Below are positions 13,424 through 41,328 of a stretch of 64,000 bases of DNA, piece by piece. The notes beneath the pieces were generated by a model, which did not search any database, was not told where the DNA came from, and saw only the letters and a program-made list of their open reading frames with translations. Position 1 is the first letter of the stretch, and the number at the start of each line of letters is the position of its first letter. The position numbers and the translations under genes are program-made. The DNA is from Glandiceps talaboti (taxonomy: Eukaryota; Hemichordata; Enteropneusta; Spengelidae): positions 10,791,259 through 10,855,258 of the forward strand of contig NC_135559.1 in NCBI RefSeq assembly GCF_964340395.1, in the 5' to 3' direction.

Positions 13424-14409
13424 CATAGCGTAAATTGAGTATTTACATTATATATTAAAACAACCAGCAATAAATTGTCATTAGCTTCATAGTTAACACA
13501 CAGTTTTATATTATGTTGTATTCTAGAAAAATCTCTTAAAGTTGATCAAGATCAAAAATCCAAAGACGATGGCATTGAATGATATGGAGTCAGCAAGGTA
13601 AATTGTTCTTACCCAAAGTACTACTTGTCAATAGTATTCCCCCTTTTTCCTCAAGAAACTGGTTATGAACGATCAAGATTCCATCAACTGTGTAAACGAC
13701 ATGCGTTTCAAAAGTAGTTCAATATATTTCCAAATATATAGAGTACACCAGATAGTGGTATAAGCTTATTACTAAATGGATAATAATTTTATTTCAGTAA
13801 AGCTGGTTTAAACGAGATTGTCTTTTCCATTTTCTAGATCCAACCTGGTACGACTTCAGGTTTACTTTGAATCACTGAACTATGAGTACACATCGGAAAA
13901 TCCAGCTTACACGGTAATTTTAGCGATAAATACTCCATATTGTGAACACCAAATACATCCTTTTGTCTAAACATAAGAAAAGATTGAACTATTAGATACA
14001 ACTAGTCTTATCAGGCAATATTGCATAAAACAGACGTTGCAAAATTCCAATGTGTGCATATTTGGGCTATAATTTATGTGGCCTTGAATGAAATAACTGA
14101 AGTGACACATAACAACACTACTAATAAACTATATTTTAAATTATTATACAACTTTTCTGTTTAAATAAAACTAGTTACACAGAGCTCCATGGCAATTTCG
14201 TGCACTCTAACGTTATTTAGATGTTCTTTATATGTATTTTATTAATTCGTTTTCAGTGGGCAGACCTACTCAGTGACATTGGTGGAACTCTTGGTTTATA
14301 CATAGGATTATCTCTGATAACAGTCTGTGAAATCGTCAGATTTATTGTTGACATTTTACGGAGGATGTTCCCAAAGAAAAATGCAGTACAGCCATTAGCC
14401 ATTTATTAG
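415..14409 (+). CDS. Gene A: lectin/LDLa/PAN-bearing DEG/ENaC channel, 5' truncated by window edge
   Basis: This is the 3' part of a DEG/ENaC-family cation channel gene. Eighteen coding exons are visible: 415-630, 1036-1251, 3585-3812, 4514-4720, 6033-6266, 6720-6941, 8335-8622, 8894-9046, 9389-9683, 10045-10151, 10950-11113, 11427-11537, 11729-11834, 12865-12937, 13198-13255, 13527-13597, 13838-13913 and 14257-14409 (TAG stop). They sum to 2978 nt, or about 991 residues after the partial first codon. The order is three F-type lectin domains, PAN/Apple, LDLa, channel ectodomain and TM2. By comparison with genes B and C, the missing 5' exons should encode the N-terminus, TM1 and three LDLa repeats. 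Every junction keeps phase with its paralogues. All donors are GT except one GC at 8623. No frameshift or in-frame stop was seen, so the visible part looks functional. The plasma-membrane sodium or cation channel role comes from family knowledge; ligand and selectivity are not known. Confidence 0.9.
1252..3584 (+). other. Gene A intron, 2.3 kb, between lectin domains 1 and 2
   Basis: AT-rich non-coding sequence. The matching intron of gene B (22618-25081) is of similar size (2.5 kb) and shares short blocks such as the attacttggtt region, consistent with descent from one ancestral intron. No coding or RNA feature was recognised. Confidence 0.6.
3585..4720 (+). CDS. Gene A F-type lectin domain 2, fucose-binding motif intact (two exons)
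   Basis: Exons 3585-3812 and 4514-4720, phase 1-1. The protein reads ...[20 protein letters not shown]..., then [18 protein letters not shown], then ITNRVDCCG, and across the splice [13 protein letters not shown], ending GRYVSVQL...LCEVEVNGR. The His of CTHT, 26 intervening residues, Arg, X, Asp, four residues and Arg match the established F-type lectin signature H-X26-R-X-D-X4-(R/K). The two adjacent cysteines correspond to the vicinal disulfide that contacts fucose in eel agglutinin. This is the best-conserved module among the paralogues; exon 4514-4720 differs from gene B at about 8 of 207 bases by eye count. Confidence 0.93.
5171..5214 (+). repeat. (GT)n-(GC)n alternating purine-pyrimidine tract
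   Basis: (GT)n passes into (GC)n without losing alternation, a sequence type known to favour left-handed DNA in vitro. It lies in a gene A intron. Confidence 0.9.
6033..6941 (+). CDS. Gene A F-type lectin domain 3 (two exons), degenerate sugar site
   Basis: Exons 6033-6266 and 6720-6941, phase 1-1. Key strings are [43 protein letters not shown], then [22 protein letters not shown] and GRYVIVRN...[10 protein letters not shown]. The adjacent cysteines are kept. The ligand histidine is replaced (CMRT instead of CTHT) and the R-X-D triplet reads Y-A-Y, so this copy should not bind fucose in the classic way. Confidence 0.9.
7103..7860. mobile_element. Candidate inverted-repeat element in gene A intron
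   Basis: The left part has an inverted repeat around ttacccgatatcgcc and gtgatattgggtaatgacc. The right part has gatgacgtttaacg twice in one direction and cgttaaacgtcatc once inverted, ending near ggtatatgataacaacc. The pattern suggests a non-autonomous DNA transposon or a foldback relic. Ends and target duplication could not be fixed. Confidence 0.35.
8094..8249 (+). repeat. (CAGA)n array before gene A PAN exon
   Basis: Tetranucleotide CAGA with occasional CAAA, CATA and CTGA units, ending about 85 bases before exon 8335. Confidence 0.93.
8335..8622 (+). CDS. Gene A PAN/Apple domain exon with GC splice donor
   Basis: One phase 1-1 exon of 288 nt. It starts [20 protein letters not shown] and contains the four-cysteine Apple pattern: HTCVDIC, LCRAFQF and DTCTLF, then [14 protein letters not shown]/Apple modules mediate protein or carbohydrate contacts in extracellular proteins. 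The exon is followed by gcaagt rather than gtaagt. The paralogous exon in gene B ends at the same codon with gtaaga, which supports a genuine GC-AG intron. Confidence 0.9.
8894..9046 (+). CDS. Gene A LDL-receptor class A repeat (equivalent of repeat 4)
   Basis: A phase 1-1 exon of 153 nt encoding a six-cysteine LDLa repeat: [31 protein letters not shown]. The terminal D-G-F-D-E cluster fits the calcium-binding acidic box of the family. It sits between the PAN domain and the remainder of the channel ectodomain. Confidence 0.92.
9389..14409 (+). CDS. Gene A channel ectodomain, TM2 and C-terminus (ten exons)
   Basis: Exons 9389-9683, 10045-10151, 10950-11113, 11427-11537, 11729-11834, 12865-12937, 13198-13255, 13527-13597, 13838-13913 and 14257-14409. 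Recognisable DEG/ENaC landmarks in order are [86 protein letters not shown] and [15 protein letters not shown]. Next come the pre-TM2 strand [11 protein letters not shown] and TM2 [19 protein letters not shown] with the G-X-S filter, then ITVCEIVRF and a basic tail ending LAIY. Unlike the modular exons, these use mixed phases (2, 1, 0), as expected for the ancestral channel scaffold. Confidence 0.94.
11238..11394 (+). repeat. Compound (GT)n-(GA)n-(GACA)n-(GT)n array
   Basis: Short GT and GA runs, about 14 GACA units and a second long GT run, ending about 33 bases before the 11427 exon. Confidence 0.93.
12326..12595. repeat. Perfect palindrome inside (AT)n
   Basis: An 86+86 base palindrome at 12371-12542, with no spacer and no mismatch by eye, centred on gatgtacatc and flanked by (AT)n on both sides. 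The arm carries gttgagggtagaag at its outer end and cctgacgagtgatttactca near the centre. It lies in the gene A intron 11835-12864. Confidence 0.92.
12617..12818. repeat. (AT)n-flanked half-hairpin relative
   Basis: Between two (AT)n runs lies a segment with tgtaactcggagtttcacgc and gcgatcatcagac, shared with the hairpins at 58561 and 59164 in gene C. It is probably one arm of the same element family. Confidence 0.75.
13347..13422 (+). repeat. (ATT)n microsatellite
   Basis: About 25 ATT units in the gene A intron after exon 13198-13255. Confidence 0.95.
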
Positions 14410-14706
14410 TTTCAAATAGTACTTGTAAAAAAGAAATACAAATGTTTAGAGGTTTGATTAATATTGATATTGGCATTTGTCATTCATAGTACATAGTAGA
14501 ATATTTAAATAGCTGTTTAAATGTACAATTATATCTGTATATCTTGTTGTGTATCTGTTATAATTGTATTACTTTTGTATTTTGTGAATTGTACTGCTGG
14601 CAGTTTCCCAATTTCCCCTTGTGGGATCAACAAAATATTATTATTATTATATGATACGATAGTATTATACATGTATGTATTATATATCAACGAGTTGACG
14701 TTTCCT

Positions 14707-14712
14707 AATAAA
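14707..14712 (+). promoter_or_regulatory. Candidate polyadenylation signal of gene A
   Basis: An AATAAA hexamer lies about 300 bases after the gene A stop codon. It is the first canonical hexamer found downstream. No cDNA confirms its use. Confidence 0.4.
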
Positions 14713-14850
14713 ATTATATTAAACCTATGCCTTTGTGACGTCAAAAAATTGATGACAGTGTAATCAAAATTTTTAAGACGAAAAGTAGATAGGATTTAGT
14801 ATGATGTCTATTGTAATGTTTTTTTAAATGGTTATTTGATTGATTTATGA

Positions 14851-14852
<2 letters not shown>

Positions 14853-14887
<35 letters not shown>

Positions 14888-15065
14888 AAATATAAATGAC
14901 TTGCTATATGAATGGATGGGTGGATGGACGAATTCATTCATTTATGGGTAGATGGATGGATGGATGGATGGATGGATGGATGGATGGATAAAGAGATAGA
15001 TAGACAGACAGGCAGACAGACAGACAGACAGAAAGACAGACAGGCAGACAGACAGAGACAGACAG

Positions 15066-15137
<72 letters not shown>

Positions 15138-15170
15138 GGATAGATAGATAGACAGATAGACAGATGGATC
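14853..15170 (+). repeat. Compound (GGAT)n-(GACA)n-(GATA)n array
   Basis: Blocks of GGAT, GACA/GGCA and GATA follow each other with small interruptions, downstream of gene A. Confidence 0.92.
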
Positions 15171-16035
15171 AGAGTAATGGTATTTTCTTGACAAGACACG
15201 TGTTATACTTATCAATCACACAATTTTGACTTTTGAAAGTTCAGTCTGAGTATACAAACTGGATCGTGTATATAAACTATATAATTTAACGCAACAATCA
15301 AGTAGCATGCATTATAAAAGAGTTTACATTACTTAATTAAAATAATTTTGAATCATAATATTTAAGCAATAACATTAATAATATAAGACTTTCTGTCAAA
15401 TGTTGTTATGTCGATATGTATTTGTATTTACTTATTTATATCTATTTGGATAAATTTCAAACTTAATATAAAGTAATGACAAAGTAAGGTTTTTGTCATG
15501 TCAAATGTCATTATGTCAATGCACCATAATAAGTGCATGTGGAGAGGGGGGTTTACTGATAATACTGCATGTAATGATAATCATCAAATTAATCGTACTT
15601 GTTTTGAAGACCCCTCTAAGAAACAAAATAAGTAGGTAATCTGTTTATGTATTATTTAAAATTAGAATAAATGAATAAATCAAAATTTCGAAGTATGAAT
15701 GGTATTATGTGACTAAGTAAAAATTATTTCTTTGTATGCTTCTAAATCGAAAGTAAAATAACATAATATCTAAATTATTCGACCAAAATATGTTCTACGC
15801 ATTTATATTGAAAGATCAAATAAACAAATGGTTCGATAGACTTTACGGTAATACCATATCGACCTCATTGGTGTACTTAAAGAGTTGGTAGATAACGGTC
15901 TGGCCAACGTGGCGGACCAATCAGCTGCTATTGGGCCGAATGTCAGCATTATTACCTTACCAATTCAATGATTTATTGGTCTGAAGTCAAAAAGCTGAAT
16001 AGATGCAAAATATACCCCTTCAGATATTGATACAA

Positions 16036-16042
16036 TGTTGTC

Positions 16043-16076
<34 letters not shown>

Positions 16077-16640
16077 TTTCTATAAATTATAATGCCGATT
16101 GCCAAAGCAATGGTCTGTTCAGTAGCTCTGAATGGCTAAAGCACACCATATGCTTTGGTGAAAAAAGTCTTCAGTTTTGTTTTGAAATTTATAATCCAGA
16201 CTAGAGGCTTGGCGAATGTCAAGTGGCAAAGAGTTCCATAGTTTGGGGGCGACATATGAAAATGAACGACCACCATAGGTGACTTGTCTGTAATTTGTTG
16301 TTACAAGCAGGTGCTTGTTTGTAGAACGTAGAGTGCGACTCAGTGTGTATGGGTGGAGAAAATCGCAAATGTACTCTGGAATTCAGCCATGCAGAGCTTT
16401 ATATGCCAAGAGTAAAATTTTGTAATCAATCATAAAACGAACCGGTAACCAATGCCGGCTGGTGTGAAATGTGTTCAAACGTCTTGGTACGAGAGATGAT
16501 ACTTGCCGCTGTATTTTGGGCACGTTGTAATAGGTTTATGGTGGTGTCAGGAAGTCCGTATAATAATGCATTACTGTAGTCAAGTTTGGTTTATAGGATT
16601 GCATGGATTAAAGTACATGGTGAAGAACTGTTTGAAACAT
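16036..16640 (-). mobile_element. Non-LTR retrotransposon relic (CR1/L2/Jockey-like), C-terminal reverse transcriptase ORF and tail
   Basis: Read on the minus strand from about 16640 down, the translation shows the conserved C-terminal RT motifs: TKLDYSNALLYGLPDTTINL, LQRAQNTAA, YKALHG, IPEYICDFLHPY, LRSTNKHLL, TYGGRSFSYVAPKLWNSLPL and DIRQASSL. The reading frame is broken by an early TAA, a stop inside the KALHG...PEYIC segment, and a frame break upstream of it, so it is dead. On its 3' side it ends in a (TTGA)n run (CAAT on the + strand, 16050-16075), as short tandem tails of CR1/L2-like elements do. The full 5' part is missing. Confidence 0.85.
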
Positions 16641-18091
16641 ACTACTTATTTTTTTTGGTAGTCACTTTCTGATCTGCTATAATGGAAAACTCTGGCTCGA
16701 ACGAAATGATGTTAGGGCCTTATGTTTGTTGTCGGGGGCTGACCACAACATTGACTGGCAATAATCATTTCAGAGTTTCAGAGTCCCCAAGATATTGTTC
16801 ATTTCCCCATATCGTGTCATAACTCACAGTAAGCCTCTTCTAACCCAAATTTACCAAATTGTTATAACCCTATTTTAAAGGTCGTACCATGCACGAATGA
16901 CCAAAATGACCCGCCGGTCCCAAGAGCATTCCGAAATAAGGGTTACTCAAACTTAGACGTAAAATTATCCAACTTACAACAAAGTTTGTATCTGGACCAT
17001 TCTGGATCGAGATTTTAAAAATTAGACAAGGAATTTCATGACCTTTCACCCTCTTAAGTAGCATTCCATCTCTACTGCCCTTCATCTCAGGAGATTTTGC
17101 AAACTTTCCAGATAGAAAAACGTGCGTCTGTAGCAAAATGTTTTAAAATAAAAGTGTAAAATATTAAATTTTCTCTTATTTTGAAGAACAAAATAATTTA
17201 TTGAAAACACTACGTCATATCTTTACATGTGGGTACAATTATTTAAAGATGGCCCTAGTTTTAAGACATCTCCCGTATATGTAAAGAAGTTCGATACTGT
17301 GTAAAAGGTTTAAGAGGCTGTTACTCGTTTCATCTTCTAGTTTGTAAACATGACCTAATTACTATACCTTCAGAGCGCGTATTACCCATATATTGCTTTC
17401 TATATAATTCAGTATCTAGTTATTGTGAACACAAGGACGTCGAATGTAAGTATGTGTTAATGAGTTAATGACGTGGAACTTGAACAGTGTGAGCACCCGC
17501 TTCGAGTGTGGCCGGCTGTAAGGCCAAACTCCAGGACATTTATGAAATCGGGTTAACGTTCATTGTCAAAAACCAAGCTACTTCTTAAATATTCAAGTTT
17601 GACTCAAATTAACGCTAGCACAATGTTTCAGCAGTAGAAAGTAGGAAAACATAAGTGTCTTTTTTATTACAAAAATGTCGGAAAATACGTCTATGCTCAA
17701 GACCATGCCTAACTTTTCAATATTCAATTTTGTATTGACATTTTAGATCACTGGTGCCATATTCTGAATATGTAGATTCAATTTTGATTGGGAGAGAGAA
17801 GCATACATAGATATTAGGAACTTATACTTCATTCTAAATTATTTATATCTGGCTATCGAAATAATGTTTCTCTTATATTTTCACTCCATCCTTTACACTG
17901 TGAATGGAAACCCAAAGAAAGGTTCACCAAATGGCACATAGTCAGACAAAGAACACATATAATTAGTTAAACCTTTCCCGATTCGAATAATTACTTGTCT
18001 CCCTTCACCTGTGGTGGACACTTTAAGGCTTGGCCTTATAATAATAATATGAGGAAAAGTTTTGATTGGTTATAGAACTGACAAGGTTAGC

Positions 18092-18099
18092 TATAAATA
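18092..18099 (+). promoter_or_regulatory. Candidate TATA box of gene B
   Basis: TATAAATA lies about 100 bases upstream of the gene B start codon. It would place transcription start near 18122-18127 and give a 5' leader of about 70 bases with no upstream ATG. This is a match by eye only; no clear counterpart was seen before gene C. Confidence 0.35.
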
Positions 18100-18192
18100 A
18101 TCAACGATATAATTGCAAATTTTTAAGGCCTGTATACTATCACCTACACGCAGTCTGTTCAACATTATCAGTATTTCAAACAAAGAGGGAAC

Positions 18193-36333
<18,141 letters not shown>

Positions 36334-36789
36334 TTTGAAACATTACTCGTAAACAAGATGAAAATATTTAGAGATTTAATTAACATCGGTATTAGAATTT
36401 AATTGATGGTGATTTACATAGTAGAATATGTTCAGACAGTTTTACAAATTTATAGATTATAGATTAATGACCTAACATTTACAACTAATATTTTATCCCT
36501 TTTTTGCTATTATCATAACGTTTAAGCTTACACTGACACGAAATATAGATATGAAACATCTTCAGTATAATGTATACAAAATGTTTCAGTATGATGGTTG
36601 AATGGGTAGGTGGATGGATTGGATGGATGGATGGATTGGATGACTGGGGGATGGAGGGATAACAATTGAGCAGTAGGTAAGCCTAGGTGAACTTATCAAA
36701 GTATTGAGATGTTTTCAAATATGATAGTTATTCAATATAACACAAGTAGTTAAAATGAATACAATATACATGTTTTATTGGTTACTGTC

Positions 36790-36795
36790 AATAAA
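36790..36795 (+). promoter_or_regulatory. Candidate polyadenylation signal of gene B
   Basis: AATAAA about 460 bases after the gene B stop. A second hexamer is present at 36985-36990, just before the broken terminal exon copy. Which one is used is unknown. Confidence 0.35.
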
Positions 36796-37079
36796 TGGAT
36801 CATTGACATTTATTTTGAATGTTGCCTGGGCTGTTTTGTTTGTTTTATAATAATTTCTTAATATCGATGCATAGGGATTCGGCTCTAGCACTCAACATAT
36901 GAATTAAAATGTATTATTTATGCGGAGATTCAACATTATATGGAATGTAATGCAACCAGTTTGGTAATGTTAGTTATCATATTTAATAAAGCATTGTCAT
37001 GCTGCCCAACTATATCTATATACATAAGAAGTACTCTGGTGTCCATGTTCATCATTCTTTATATCTACTTTGTAACCAA

Positions 37080-37230
37080 TGGACGACCTTCTTAGTGAAA
37101 TTGGTTGAACCATTGTTGGTTTTGTATTCAATTACCTCTTACAGTCTGTGAAATCGTCAGATTTATCGTTGAAATGTTACGGAGACTGTGTCCAAAGAAA
37201 GGCGCAGTACAGCCATTAGTCAACCATTAA
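37080..37230 (+). pseudogene. Broken duplicate of the channel's terminal TM2 exon
   Basis: About 150 bases align with the last exon of genes A and B: the start resembles TGGGCAGACC, the middle reads cagtctgtgaaatcgtcag, and the end is ...CAGTACAGCCATTAG followed by CAACCATTAA. The copy is disabled: an in-frame TGA replaces the second Gly codon of the SDIGG motif, small indels shift the TM2 frame, and the splice acceptor reads caat instead of cag. The preceding bases (ctttatat...) also resemble the gene A and B introns. It is a relic of another tandem copy or of a partial 3' duplication. Confidence 0.8.
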
Positions 37231-39154
37231 GTCTTAAATATTACGAGTAAACAAACACAATATATACAGATTTGATATTCATATTCATTTTAAAATTCTG
37301 ACTTTATATCAACGTTGTCGTAACTTGATATGACGTTTTATATAAATGCGTCATTACTCCTCAGGTTCAAGGCTAGTAAAATAAGTCACAGAGAAGTTTG
37401 TGTGCATGGCCTTCCCTGAAGTAATATGTATTAAAATAGTAATTGTGGTTGGCTATTACAATGGGACAGATATTAAGGCCGACTGACATTGAGAACGATA
37501 TTGTCATAAACATGTAAGGATTCATGACTATAGGTACAAACCACTGATTCTAAAAGACATGTAAAGGGACTAGTTCTATGTGATAATCATGATGCTAAAT
37601 TCTTACTATACCGTTTATTCATGCTTCAGATAAAGACCTTTGAATATTTATATTAATATTATAATCGACATTTCAATCTTACTAAATAGTTCGAATTTGT
37701 CAAATGATAGGTTGTGGGGTGGGAGTGGTGCAGTTGTGCTCAGAATAAGTAAGTCGTGCATAAAACCATACATGTTTACAAGCAAGCATTCGGGTTCGTT
37801 TTATTTAACTGCATCGAAGTTAACATGAATATGACAGAGGCATATTGTACTGACTTTGAGCTTACGATTGGAGATGTACACAACGTGCACAGAGACAAGT
37901 AAACTAAATCCGAATTGAGGGAACATCGTACCGCTGAGTATAATAAAAACATCATTCTAAAGGTATGTATCAGCCTTGTTCTACACTATCATTTGATACT
38001 GATATAGCCATTTATTTTACCCGTTCAAGCAAAGCCATGATACTACATTTAGAGGTGATGTGCAATATGTATCACTGTGACATGTATTTTGTCATGCATT
38101 TAGTTGTAAGAAACAGGAACCAATATTTCTATATTTACAAGTTTGGCAAATTTATTTCTCCTTTCTCTAAAATGTCTTCAATATAGTCCTTTCTAAACCC
38201 ATGTGACTGGTGATTTAACGTTATTCTCTGTGGCTTATCATCAATTTAGTTAGGGAAATATCGGCTTTGACAAAGTCAAAGTGCTTTGGAGTAAATTAGC
38301 TGTATATCGCTTTGTGTGCGGTGTTACGGATATTTTGGGGGCAGCTATTTGTGCAATTACACTGTTTTCTACTGTATGTTGAGTTTTTGCGAGCATTTAA
38401 ATAATTTAATTGACAGCCAATTATCCGGCTGTGTTTTACTCATTATATTAATTATGAGATTGCATTATTGGTTTTGGGACACAATCATGTAAACAGATTT
38501 TGTAAAGGAGACTTCAAAAAGGCCAGAATACCTATTTGCAGCCATCTAAGTTTAACATCTTTATCTGATTTACCATTTTGCATGCAATAGTATATACATC
38601 CCCTACTGTGATGCTACCAAACCAGAGTGACTTCACAGTTTCAATTGTGTGGAAAGATGTTTTTTAACATCTGGCCCAGTGTTTTTTGTGACAGACTATG
38701 TAAAACAAAATGCAACCACAGGTAGCACAACGGCATATAAAGATGATATATTTTATCTCACTGTCAACACAAATCAACATCACTGCCAGACCAAACAAGG
38801 ACAATTCAAACACAAAGCTGTTTGTGTTCCTAGTGAGATAAATTGTAACGTTTCGTACATGTATGTGCGCTTTCACTTAATTTGTGTATTTTGTTTGTGA
38901 ACTTCCTAAAAATAACAACATGTTAGTTAGATATAAAACATAACGAGCCACCTAATTGAAACTCTATAGTATTACTTGTTTGGTAGTATACATGTTACAA
39001 ATGTTTATCTATTTCATGCAACGATCTGATGACAATGTAAATAGCGTTTGTGATAACGTCATTCAATTGGTAAGTTTTTTCCTCTTGTTTGATTTTCAGT
39101 TAAACACCGTCTGTAGATCCTGAGTTACTACAGCTAAGAGGTTATAGGATCGCG

Positions 39155-40405
39155 ATGAATACGACATTCTACAACTACAGTATCGCTTATAGCGTTGATC
39201 AGGAGAATCGGGCACCCTTAGAGAAATATCTGACTCTCGTTTTCCAGATAATGTTAACATTAGCAATAGTGTTGAACAACAGTCTAGTTGTAGCATCAGT
39301 AGTTCTTGTAGAGAAATTAAGGGATACGTTATCAAACTATTTTATATTGAATCTTGCTGTTGCTGACTTGTGCTGTGGGCTATTTGTTGTTCCCGTTTTG
39401 GTACACTGCCAATGGTACGGGGTATGCCAGTTTAACGGCTACTTCTGCTCAATGAGTATGGCCAACAACATGGCATTACAATCAATATCTACGGTGGGTA
39501 CAGCTCTGATTAGTATAGACAAATACATTTTCGTGATTCATCCCCTGAGGTATCATCAAATGATAACCCCTAGAAGAGTTGGTCAGGCTATAGTCACAAC
39601 ATGGGTTCTTACTTATATCATAGGGGTGGGAGGGCTAGGAACAAAGTGGGCTGAAAAACCAATTACAGAGGAAATGACGCAATACGTTTATTATCCCCTT
39701 TGTTACATCATTGAGGCATGGTGTGTCATTTTAGCATACGTCTATAGTATTATCATACCAGTATGCGTGTCATCGTACACTGGTTTTCACATATTGCGTG
39801 TTGTTCGATTTCACAACAACAGAGTAGTCCCATACAATCCACCGAAAACCGAACCTCAAGAACCAATATTTGATCAAACTCAAACTACTGTAGCTTGCTC
39901 CGCCGGCCTACACATTCCTCATGAGGAAGAGCGTACTCTTGATAACCTGGATATTCAAGATATCGGAAGCTTCGAAATGGAATCTTGTAATGAGGGCGGA
40001 CAAGACAACGGTGGAGCAACGACGTTAGATGCCGAGGTATCAACACAGGCCGCTCCTACTACAAGTCGAAGTACCGGTAATCGTGAAACAGCGATGATCC
40101 GCAATAGTCCGCCTGACGTTGTCCTAACAGAAAATGGGACAAGAAAGTTAGGACGAGCCGATATGAAGGCTATTAAGGCCGTTGGAATCGTTATTATCAC
40201 ATTGTTTCTGATGTGGGCGCCATTCTATGTTATTATAACTCTGCCATCATTCTCCATTACAAGCATAATGGACTACCATCGTGCGCTTCAAGTATCAGTA
40301 ATGCTGGGATTTGCCAACTGTGCCTTAAACCCAATATTGTACGCTAAAAACAAAGACTTCCGCGACGCCTATAAACAGATCTTACATTGCAAATGTCGAA
40401 ATTGA
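39155..40405 (+). CDS. Orphan class A (rhodopsin-like) GPCR, single coding exon
   Basis: An intronless 416-residue seven-transmembrane receptor. TM1 is near residues 25-51 (IVLNNSLVV, Asn 42). TM2 carries NLAVAD with Asp 71. Cys 98 and Cys 183 form the expected extracellular disulfide. TM3 ends IDKYIFVIHPLRY, a DRY variant with Lys. TM5 has Pro 202. A long third intracellular loop (about 213-335) is followed by TM6 FLMWAPF (Trp 354, Pro 356) and TM7 ALNPILYAKNKDF, with helix 8 ending in HCKCRN, possible palmitoylation sites. Position 3.32 is Asn 105 rather than Asp, which argues against a standard monoamine receptor despite amine-receptor-like overall features. The long loop and Asn/Ser-rich ectodomain do not identify a ligand. 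A splice acceptor (ttttcag) at 39099 may start the exon, implying an upstream non-coding exon. No relation to the channel genes is evident beyond position. Confidence 0.92.
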   Translation: MNTTFYNYSIAYSVDQENRAPLEKYLTLVFQIMLTLAIVLNNSLVVASVVLVEKLRDTLSNYFILNLAVADLCCGLFVVPVLVHCQWYGVCQFNGYFCSMSMANNMALQSISTVGTALISIDKYIFVIHPLRYHQMITPRRVGQAIVTTWVLTYIIGVGGLGTKWAEKPITEEMTQYVYYPLCYIIEAWCVILAYVYSIIIPVCVSSYTGFHILRVVRFHNNRVVPYNPPKTEPQEPIFDQTQTTVACSAGLHIPHEEERTLDNLDIQDIGSFEMESCNEGGQDNGGATTLDAEVSTQAAPTTSRSTGNRETAMIRNSPPDVVLTENGTRKLGRADMKAIKAVGIVIITLFLMWAPFYVIITLPSFSITSIMDYHRALQVSVMLGFANCALNPILYAKNKDFRDAYKQILHCKCRN

Positions 40406-40632
40406 CTTGAAAAGAGTATGTGCCTCGGAAATATTTAAACCTTTTCTCTTATTTGTTTCAAGAAAATCTAGCTACTCCAATCAAGAAAAAAAAATAGTTT
40501 TGAAAATGATATTTGTTTCAAAATTTGTTATTCAAAATGGCCATCCAACAGTTTTCACTCTATGGGAAACGAAATTGTCGACATATTTGAAAACAAGATA
40601 CTGAATCATCAAACGTATTGTTTGTTTCTTCA

Positions 40633-40638
40633 AATAAA
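40633..40638 (+). promoter_or_regulatory. Candidate polyadenylation signal of the GPCR gene
   Basis: AATAAA 228 bases after the receptor stop codon, in AT-rich sequence. Confidence 0.45.
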
Positions 40639-41279
40639 GAATCGAGAATTTAGCTTTCATAATTATGGTAAAATTTAGGAGCATCGATTTGCAGTGTAAA
40701 TGATCCCAGTGGTATATTCTATCTTACAGTATGTCATGTTGTACATTAAATGCTAACATTATATCAACATAACTAATGTACACCTTTGGTATTATAAGCT
40801 TATAGTGCCCTAAAGTGATACATGTTATCTTCCAAATTGAGCATGGGTTTATACTGTTTGTATTTTAGTGCTCTAGTCACAAACTATTTCGTTTAGTTCA
40901 TGTATGCATGCGCATTTTGGATATTATTATACGTTAGTTTCACTATTTCTTGAGTAAGAATGTTTCAGGGGAAATGACGATGTCTTGGTGTTACATTCAT
41001 GATAAACTGTTTTTTAACACACATCCAGAGAACTTCAAATGCAGAAGAAACACTTATATATATAGAGAGAGAAGCTGGGCACAGTGTTGGTGTAGTAATA
41101 GACAAGTTAAAGTGTTGATTATCAGTTGCAAAATAAACTTGAAGCCTTCAAAATAATCTGACCCCAGGTGGAATGTTTTCAGCTGAAACCTGTTTCTATT
41201 GCCCTGTGAAGGAAAAGCAGTGTTTTATTACCTTCAATGTGATTTGGTGAAGTGTCCTAATGTATGTGACTTGTGTCTC

Positions 41280-41328
41280 TGTTACTGTTACTGTTACTGT
41301 TACTGTTACTGTTACTGTTACTGTTAGT
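41280..41328 (+). repeat. (GTTACT)n hexamer array
   Basis: About eight perfect GTTACT units downstream of the GPCR. The unit differs from the TTAGGG animal telomere repeat. Confidence 0.92.

Larger units (their letters stand above)
14410..18192. other. Intergenic region between genes A and B
   Basis: It contains the gene A 3' end, a compound tetranucleotide array (14853-15170), a non-LTR retrotransposon relic (16036-16640) and the gene B promoter region. No additional coding gene was seen on either strand. Confidence 0.7.
36334..39154. other. Intergenic region between gene B and the GPCR
   Basis: It holds the gene B 3' end, a short (GGAT)-like patch (36608-36660) and the broken terminal exon copy. 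From 37231 to 39090 no coding feature with domain support was seen. Confidence 0.65.

Noticed and set aside
16870-17136. Minus-strand frame of 88 codons next to the retrotransposon relic
   Set aside because: No similarity to RT or other domains could be seen; probably chance or part of an unrelated decayed repeat.
38649-38900. Frame of 83 codons upstream of the GPCR
   Set aside because: No domain, no plausible splice link to the receptor, and a length expected by chance in AT-rich DNA.
41280-41328. Interstitial telomere
   Set aside because: The unit GTTACT is not the TTAGGG-type repeat of animals and the tract is short.
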